64,000 nt of DNA, taken from Effrenium voratum (lineage: Eukaryota; Sar; Dinophyceae; Suessiales; Symbiodiniaceae). The stretch's first letter is position 1. Each line of letters opens with the position of its first letter. The stretch spans positions 243,128 to 307,127 of the forward strand of contig CAUJNA010003744.1 in assembly GCA_963377175.1 (NCBI GenBank). Direction: 5' to 3'. The notes beneath the pieces were generated by a model. The model made no database searches. It had not been told where the DNA came from and saw only the letters and a list, made by a program, of their open reading frames with translations. Positions 58,650-64,000 of the stretch are shown one piece after another. The position numbers were made by a program, and so were the translations under genes.

Positions 58650-59890
58650 GTAGCTTTCAGCTACCCTTCTAAAAACGATCATGGAACCTGACAGAGGACG
58701 AGGGTCCCTGTTGGAGGAAGATGGTCTTTCCCCATTTCAGGTTCCATGTTGTTTTTCTATCGGAGGCTATCTGGGGAGGAAAGCTCAAACTGGGGTTCGA
58801 TTAAATCCAGGAGAGTGACCGCAGTTTTGACAACCTATGTGGCAGGGTTTGAATGTTGAGGGGGACTCCTCAGCAGCTTTTTAGGAAGGGACCCCTCCGT
58901 CGTAGACAGGGTAAAAAAAGGAGAGCGTCCCCTCATGGGGGGTGGGTTTTTGAAACCCACAAAATGCACCAGTTTCAACCCCACAAGTGAGAATTACGCG
59001 AATTGAGGCAGATTGAGATTCGCAGATTGAGATTCAATAGTATGTGGGCAATGCACTTTTAGTGCCAGGGACCTTGGATGTTGTGCCCAAAACTGCTTGT
59101 CTGTTTCAAGCAGGCTTCATCAGACAATTGGGCCTTGAAAATTGGCCCAGAATTGCTGGTCGTTTGCAAGCTTACACTATGAGACAGTGTTGAAGAAAAG
59201 GCCAGTCGCCAAAAGTGTCTTGTCTATTATCATTGTAGCTGCAATTCTCTTAGCATCTTTCTTGTCATTCCTATCGCAGTGTTTAGCGTTAGAACTGAAT
59301 TAGAATTCAATATAATCCTATCTGGAAAAACAAGTTGGACGTTTATTCTGAATTGCTTGCCCCTAAAAAAGAGAGACAAACCAATCGAAACTCAAAGGAA
59401 CTGCAATTTCAGTTCTGTTGGTTTACAAGTTTGAGATTGCACCGCTTTAGGTTGACTCATATCTCGATTAGCCTTCAAGTTAACACAGTATTTGAATTAG
59501 AATTTAAATAGGTTTCACTTCCCAAGTAGGATGTTAATTGGGAATCTAATGAGGAAAGAGCAGCTTGTTGTTTCTTCTAATCTGCAGCGCGAGCCTCTGA
59601 AACAGGGGAAACCCCATGGAAAAAAGCTGATTTCATTGCAATTTGTTTGCAAGGTCATTGCGAGGCTTTACTTACATTCCGATCAGACTTCACTTCATTT
59701 TCTTGAATTAGATACTAGTCAGCACTTCCCTTCCAAGCAGGGGTTCCAATTAGAAGTCAATTGGAAATTTGAAGTTAGCTCTTAGTTTTAGATGTGCAAT
59801 GGGATCTTATCCAAATATGCGTTCAAGTAAAATGTTTCTAATGGAAGAGCGTAGCGGTGCCATTTTAAATGAAAATTTTTATAAATTAAC
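58650..59890. repeat. AT-rich region with degenerate AAGCTGGTTGTTTCTTC repeats
   Basis: Composition shifts to AT-rich. Loose copies of (G)ACAAG(C/T)TGG...GTTTCTTCT occur near 59330 and 59555, along with GAATTAGAATT stretches. The same motif returns at about 61050 and 61190, beyond the spliced-leader segment. No gene is seen. Confidence 0.55.
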
Positions 59891-59894
59891 AATA

Positions 59895-59926
59895 TGAGTC
59901 AAAATGGCCTGCCATTTTGGCTCAAG
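59895..59926 (+). other. Spliced-leader relict inside a palindrome
   Basis: 59911-59926 reads GCCATTTTGGCTCAAG, identical to the last 16 bases of the dinoflagellate spliced leader. The preceding bases (CCT) do not match. After the AAG comes ATTCTTG, not a GT donor, so this is not an SL RNA gene. 59895-59908 (TGAGTCAAAATGGC) is the inverse of 59911-59924 with one mismatch, making a 14-base-arm palindrome with a 2-base spacer. Confidence 0.75.
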
Positions 59927-59988
59927 ATTCTTGACCTTGGTCCAAAGAGAAAACCTTCTTGTTTTCATTCCCCCTCCCTGTATCGACC

Positions 59989-60297
59989 ATGTCTCGCTCG
60001 GAAGCCAGCACGATTCCTTCGAGTTGGTGGACTCCTGCGCGTCCAGGAGGCGGAGGCCCGTTTGGCCTTGCAGCCCCCCGCTTGGACACGGAGGCGCAGC
60101 CCAATGACCTACGCATGAAGATGACGGAGCTTCAGGACTGCATTGCCGAGTTGTCCTTGTCGCGAACGGCCTCCCCACCTTCGGGTGCCACGTGCCCCGG
60201 GGTGAGGGCAGCCTCAAGCAAAGACGCCACATCTGCGATGGAGGTGAGTACTCCGATGCCTGAGGGGTCATCCCAGAAGAGGACACCCAGCCCTTGA
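59989..60297 (+). CDS. Retrogene-like small protein behind the leader relict
   Basis: The ATG (tcgaccATGT) lies 63 bases after the leader relict. It encodes 102 residues: MSRSEASTIPSSWWTPARPG, a Gly/Pro-rich part, then a helical segment DLRMKMTELQDCIAELSLSR and a Ser/Thr-rich end. A frame 10 codons longer (from 59959) exists, but its Met is close to the leader. It is intronless, with a short 5' leader and spliced-leader remnant, as expected for an mRNA copied back into the genome. It may be a 5' fragment, since the sequence after the stop becomes repeats. Product unknown; the helix could be a short coiled coil. Confidence 0.5.
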   Translation: MSRSEASTIPSSWWTPARPGGGGPFGLAAPRLDTEAQPNDLRMKMTELQDCIAELSLSRTASPPSGATCPGVRAASSKDATSAMEVSTPMPEGSSQKRTPSP

Positions 60298-60384
60298 GAG
60301 CATCGACCAAAGGATCGGGTCAAACAAGTCCACCTGCTCACAGAAGCGGGACCAAGAACACAAGTGTCAGCGACTACTTGCCGC

Positions 60385-60490
60385 CGCGCCTGCCACGAAA
60401 TCTGTACCTGACCTTGCGAAAGTGCTGCGCCTGCCACGAAACCGGCGCTCGACCTTGCAAAAGTGCTGCGCCTGCCACGCGATTTACACC
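60385..60490 (-). repeat. GTGGCAGGCGCAGC repeat family, reverse copy
   Basis: Units GCGCCTGCCACGAAATC, ACCTTGCGAAAGTGCT in the opposite orientation to 18870-19205. They continue after the (TC)n run at 60630-60770. Confidence 0.85.
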
Positions 60491-60492
60491 TT

Positions 60493-60594
<102 letters not shown>

Positions 60595-60629
60595 CACTTG
60601 ATCTATCTATCCATCCATCTATCTATCAC

Positions 60630-60770
60630 CTCACCTTGCGAAAGTGCCGCGCCTGCCACGAAATCTGTACTTGACCTTGCGCGGGCACAACATGCTGCGC
60701 CTGCCGCGAAATCTGCACCTTAGGCTGCCAAAGTGCTGCGCCTGCGACGCAAAATAGACCTCCGAAAACG
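60630..60770 (-). repeat. GTGGCAGGCGCAGC repeat family, reverse copy (continued)
   Basis: Three further GCGCCTGCC(A/G)CGAAATCTG(T/C)AC units. The purine/pyrimidine tract lies within the repeat here, while at 19262 it is next to it. Confidence 0.8.
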
Positions 60771-60899
60771 TCTGCGCGAGCATTACAGTGGGCAACATTC
60801 CGAAACCGTGGCGAGACCGTGGCGAACCCGCACGCAGAACAGAGGTACTTTTCGGGATTCTCCGCGCTGACTGTCTTCACTTCTGAGTGCTTCCGGATC

Positions 60900-61260
60900 T
60901 TGTGATTCAACTTTTCGAATTACGGAAGTTTTCTTACTAAACTTCCTTTGAGTATTTTTAAGTATATTGTAAACAGGAATTCCATCCAACTCCAAATGGG
61001 TTTTCGTTCCAAATATGATCTCTATGTGACATGTGTATTACTAGCATTTAGTAAGGAAAGACAAGCTGGTAGTTTCTTCCAACTGATTCAATTACAGTTA
61101 CCCTTTGGAACCAGATTTTAGATGGGATATCCTTTCCAAGTATCCAAGACTGTAATCAGATTTTCGCTGTACTCTGGCTAATATGGTAAAAAACGACAAG
61201 CTGGCTGTTTCTTTCAGTTCATATGAATAGAATTCGGTTGCGTTTAGCAAGTGAAATGCC
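60900..61260. repeat. AT-rich region resumes
   Basis: It contains AAGGAAAGACAAGCTGGTAG (about 61050) and ACGACAAGCTGGCTGTTTC (about 61190), related to copies near 59330 and 59555. It brackets the relict-leader segment. Confidence 0.55.
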
Positions 61261-61338
61261 CTTGCCGCGATGGCAAATGTGTCCTTCTTGCGGATATTTG
61301 TTTCTTCTTGCTGACCCCAACCTCACAACCAAGCAAAC

Positions 61339-61513
61339 TTCGAGAAACCAAAATAAATCACAAACACAAAATTTCAGACCCTATTTCAGACCTTACGTAT
61401 CCATGTTGGCTGAGTCAGGTCTGACATTTTGTTTTTGTCGTTTTGTGTTTTGTTTTTGTTTTCTCGAGGTGTTTTTGTTTTTTTTGGGGAAAAGTGCAAA
61501 AACACCTCGAGAG
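61339..61513. repeat. CTCGAG fold-back element, nested
   Basis: The left arm 61339-61380 (TTCGAGAAACC...TTTCAGACC) pairs with 61417-61468 (GGTCTGACATTTTG...TTCTCGA). A second hairpin pairs CTCGAGGTGTTTTTG at about 61463 with CAAAAACACCTCGAG at about 61498. It is related in design to 38322-38463. Confidence 0.8.
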
Positions 61514-62280
61514 AACCAACAAACTAAAATTGGACAAAAATAGATGGCCCTGGTTAACCTGGTGGTTGAATCATCTACCAGGGCCACCCATTTGCCCTGA
61601 AAGGATACCTATGGTGAGGCCTGTTCGCCAACCAGAGCCCCACAGGAACTAAGAAACCAGGCGGAGCAAGAAAAACCTCTACCGGAGCTTGGGTAAATGG
61701 TTGTGTCAAACAACACGAAGAGGATCGCCCAAAGTTGGTTTTGGGTTGTTTCCGTTGGGTTTCCTGAGAGCATGCTCAGGAACAAATCCGACGAGGGGTT
61801 CGATCTGGCAAGATTGGATCTGCCCCAAGGATGATTGGGATAAATAGCCTTTTCATTTATCAGGGAGTGTCCCATTGAATGCAGTCTCATTGGGAGGATC
61901 TTGGTTTCATCAAGGAATCGTGGGGAACATCAGGGACTTTACGTTGGGGGGGGGTCCATTTGGCTCGAGGTAGATGCGCCGAGAGCTCCATGGCGAAGAC
62001 ATGCGAGCCGCGCGCGGCTTCTCAAATTTTTGGTTGCTTTTTGGGCGACTGTACAGCGCGATCCCCGGCGTTCGGTGTTCCCTGACCGGCTCTGCACCGG
62101 GGAAAATGGAGTTTGCCGGGCCTGGGTTGCAGCTGAAGTTGGTGGTTCCCTGACGCACCCCCACTACAAGTTAAGCTTTAGCAAAGAGATCAAGCAATCG
62201 TTGACTCAGACGTGGCGGACGTTTGAGCCAACATTTTGCACCGTGTTGCTTCCCGACGCCCAGCCACACCCGACGCCGAC
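61514..62280. other. Mostly intron-like; weak coding signal at 61970-62110
   Basis: All three plus frames around 61970-62110 stay open for 25-50 codons in GC-rich sequence (one reads MRRELHGEDMRAARGFSNFW), but I cannot decide on a frame or boundaries. A copy of the GGGTTTCC motif is at 61746-61768. Confidence 0.3.
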
Positions 62281-62290
62281 AAATTGGCAG

Positions 62291-62394
62291 GCCCGGACTC
62301 GGGTCCTACGGGTCCTACGGGTCCTACAGCTCCTACGGCAGCAACGGGACCTATGGGCGCTATAGCACCAACCGGCGCGGCGCCCAAGTGCCAG
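62291..62394 (+). CDS. Candidate exon, Gly-Ser-Tyr or Gly-Pro-Thr repeats
   Basis: After TTGGCAG a 9-base unit GGGTCCTAC repeats about four times and degenerates. One frame reads GSYGSYGSYSSYGSNGTYGR then YSTNRRGAQVP, typical of low-complexity RNA-binding proteins. The next frame reads GPTGPTGPTAPTAATGPMGA, collagen-like. The right edge is GTGCCAG before a G run. The frame is not decidable from this alone. Confidence 0.4.
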
Positions 62395-62769
62395 GGGGGG
62401 CTGTAGGAACGCCCGTTTCGGAGTCCCCAATTCGGAGAAACACTCATATTTTTCCGCTTGTGATGTATGGCCATTTGGGGAATTGGGGGGCAAACGAGCA
62501 TATCCATGATGAAGATACCAATTTCCGCTTTCATATACCTCCCGGCAAGGCAGGGCAATGGCTATCTGAAGCCCAGGATAAGCCAAGCAGCTTTAGAGAG
62601 GCCTTATGGAGGCTTCGAAGGTGGCTCTCTCTGTAGCCCGGTGGTCAGGCCAGACGCTCGGCGAATCATCGACCGTTCTAAGTTTCCTCTTTTCCGTTCG
62701 CCAAGGAATTCGCAGATTTGTGTGGTTGTGATGGGGAGCGACAACTCGCACACTTGGAGTATCCCTCTC

Positions 62770-63380
62770 TCCTTCTCTGTATTTGTCTGGTTCTCTTTCT
62801 CTTTCTCTTTCTCTGTCTTTCTCTCTCGTTCTCTCGTTCTCTCTTTTTCTTTTTTTTTCTTTCTCTCTTTCTCTCTTTCTTTCTCTCTTTCTTTCTCTCT
62901 TTCTTTCTCTCTTTGTTTCTCTCTTTGTTTCTCTATTTGTTTCTCTCTTTCTTTCTCTCTTTCTTTATCTTTCTTTCTCTTTCTTGCTCTTTCTTGCTCT
63001 TGCCCTTTTTTTCCCTTTTTCTTCCCTTTCCCTTTCCCTTTTTCTTTCCCTTTCTCTCTCTCTGTGTCTCCCTTTCTCTTTGTCTTTCTCTTTCCCATTT
63101 CTCTTTCTCTTTTCTCTCTCTCTCTCTCTTTCTCATTCTCTGCCTCTTTCTCTTTCTCTTTGGCTTTTTCTTTCCCTGTCCTTTTTTTCTCTTTCTCCCC
63201 TTCTCTTTCTGTTTCTTCTTCCGTTTCCCTTTCTCCTTCTCTCTTTTCTCGCTCTCTCTTTCTCTTTCCCTCTTTCTTTCGCTCTCTCTCTCTCTCTTCC
63301 TCTCTCTCTCTCTCTCTTTCTCACTCTCGTTCTCTTTTCCCCTCTCTCTCTTTCTCTCTCTCTCTCTCTTTCTTGCTTGA
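62770..63380 (+). repeat. ~600-base polypyrimidine tract
   Basis: Almost pure C/T (TTTCTCTC variants) on the plus strand, ending in TTTCTTGCTTGAAGCAG directly at the acceptor of the next exon candidate. Phe/Ser/Leu and Lys/Glu/Arg frames are artefacts. Confidence 0.95.
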
Positions 63381-63385
63381 AGCAG

Positions 63386-63438
63386 GCCTACAGGGCTGTC
63401 GGATTCAACCATCCGGGTTCTTGCCACGGCGATGTGAG
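63386..63438 (+). CDS. Candidate internal exon, unknown protein
   Basis: 53 nt between GAAGCAG|GCC and GATGTGAG|GTACGA, a good GT donor, reading AYRAVGFNHPGSCHGDV. Composition is that of a folded protein, possibly metal-binding (Cys/His), but no family is recognised. It probably belongs with the 62291 exon in a gene running off the window. Confidence 0.45.
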
Positions 63439-64000
63439 GTACGAAAGCGCAGGGGCCCCAGGGGCCTCAGAGGCAAGGGCTATGTCGTCGTTTAGGCGGT
63501 AGCCTTGCGCCTCTTTCCTCTTTTGTTCGCGGGGTGTCTCCCCCATACGCTCGAGCCTGCCTTGATGTCCAGAGTTCAGAGGGGTTTCTGAAGTATTGTG
63601 CAAACAGTGTGTGGTACGGGCGGTACTTGGCAATGGAGCAACGAACTACTGAGTCGATTCAAAGGGAGCCTCCTTTACGTGAGCTTTCCTTTAGATGAGC
63701 TTTCTGAAGCACCGCTCTCTACATTTCCCCCTTTTGAACTGTTGGTTTTACACGTCACCTTTCTCAAAGGCCAACCCTATTTGGTTCAGATATCACCTGT
63801 TTGGTTGCCAGTTTGAAGGGAGTTGCCTCGCGTGGAGATTGGGGATAGTGGCACCACGCAAAATGGAACGCGGTATTTTGCGGAGTTCAGGATCCCTTTG
63901 CCTTGGCACAGACATTTCCAAGTCCTCAAAGCCATCCTCAGCCTCTAATTCAACCCATGGCCGAAAGAACCCTTCCACCCTGGACTGTTGCGAACGTTCT
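63439..64000. other. No further exon seen
   Basis: Intron-like sequence to the end of the window with no supported exon. Confidence 0.35.

Noticed and set aside
59911..59940. Functional spliced-leader RNA gene
   Set aside because: The leader is incomplete at its 5' end and is followed by ATTCTTG instead of a splice donor; no Sm-like site or stem follows in place.
62718..63502. Several 160-240-codon frames rich in Phe/Ser/Leu or Lys/Glu/Arg
   Set aside because: They follow the pyrimidine/purine tract on either strand and have no other content.

Overview
This window reads as nuclear DNA of a dinoflagellate, possibly a symbiodiniacean-type alga. No single marker proves it, but several agree. 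(1) A 16-base match to the 3' end of the dinoflagellate trans-spliced leader lies at 59911-59926, just upstream of a short reading frame. (2) A multi-exon gene can be threaded through exons of 35-150 nt; six of its nine introns start with GC, two with GT and one with GA, and all end in AG. (3) A degenerate TTTAGGG tract lies at 17888-18315. (4) One small gene is repeated in tandem. (5) Coding DNA is sparse and buried in simple repeats, fold-backs and short dispersed repeats. There is no bacterial gene organisation and no CRISPR array. I recognised no rRNA or tRNA gene. Most long open frames are chance frames in repeats or introns, and I left them out.

Layout. 1-13 kb: short plus-strand exon candidates separated by about 1 kb, no recognised product, with microsatellites and a long fold-back at 10.07-10.49 kb. 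14.25-14.99 kb: an intronless gene for an arginine-type ADP-ribosyltransferase. 15.6-22 kb: more exon candidates, including the cysteine-box exon of a ubiquitin-specific protease at 17639-17700, followed by the telomere-like tract and a purine-rich block. About 24.9-42.3 kb: a tandem array of five two-exon genes with a repeat length near 1.45 kb, encoding an extraordinary Met-Lys-Ala repeat protein of about 83-86 residues, plus a truncated sixth copy. The array is split by a 7.8-kb block between genes 2 and 3 and by a 2-kb inverted-repeat block inside the intron of gene 3.

42.7-58.6 kb: a peptide-methionine sulfoxide reductase A (MsrA)-like gene. Ten exons (46193-55369) join in phase and carry the GCFW, GHAEAV, DPQD...EYR, VYVYDS and YHQFH blocks; possible extra exons lie on both sides. 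59-61.2 kb: an AT-rich repeat field interrupted by a spliced-leader relict, a 102-codon frame and a repeat/(TC)n block, which looks like a reinserted processed cDNA. 62.2-63.5 kb: exon candidates of another plus-strand gene, with a roughly 600-base polypyrimidine tract in the presumed intron.

The recognisable genes do not form a pathway. The strongest biological themes are the Met-Lys-Ala gene array, the non-canonical introns and their dispersed repeats, and the evidence for mRNA reinsertion.
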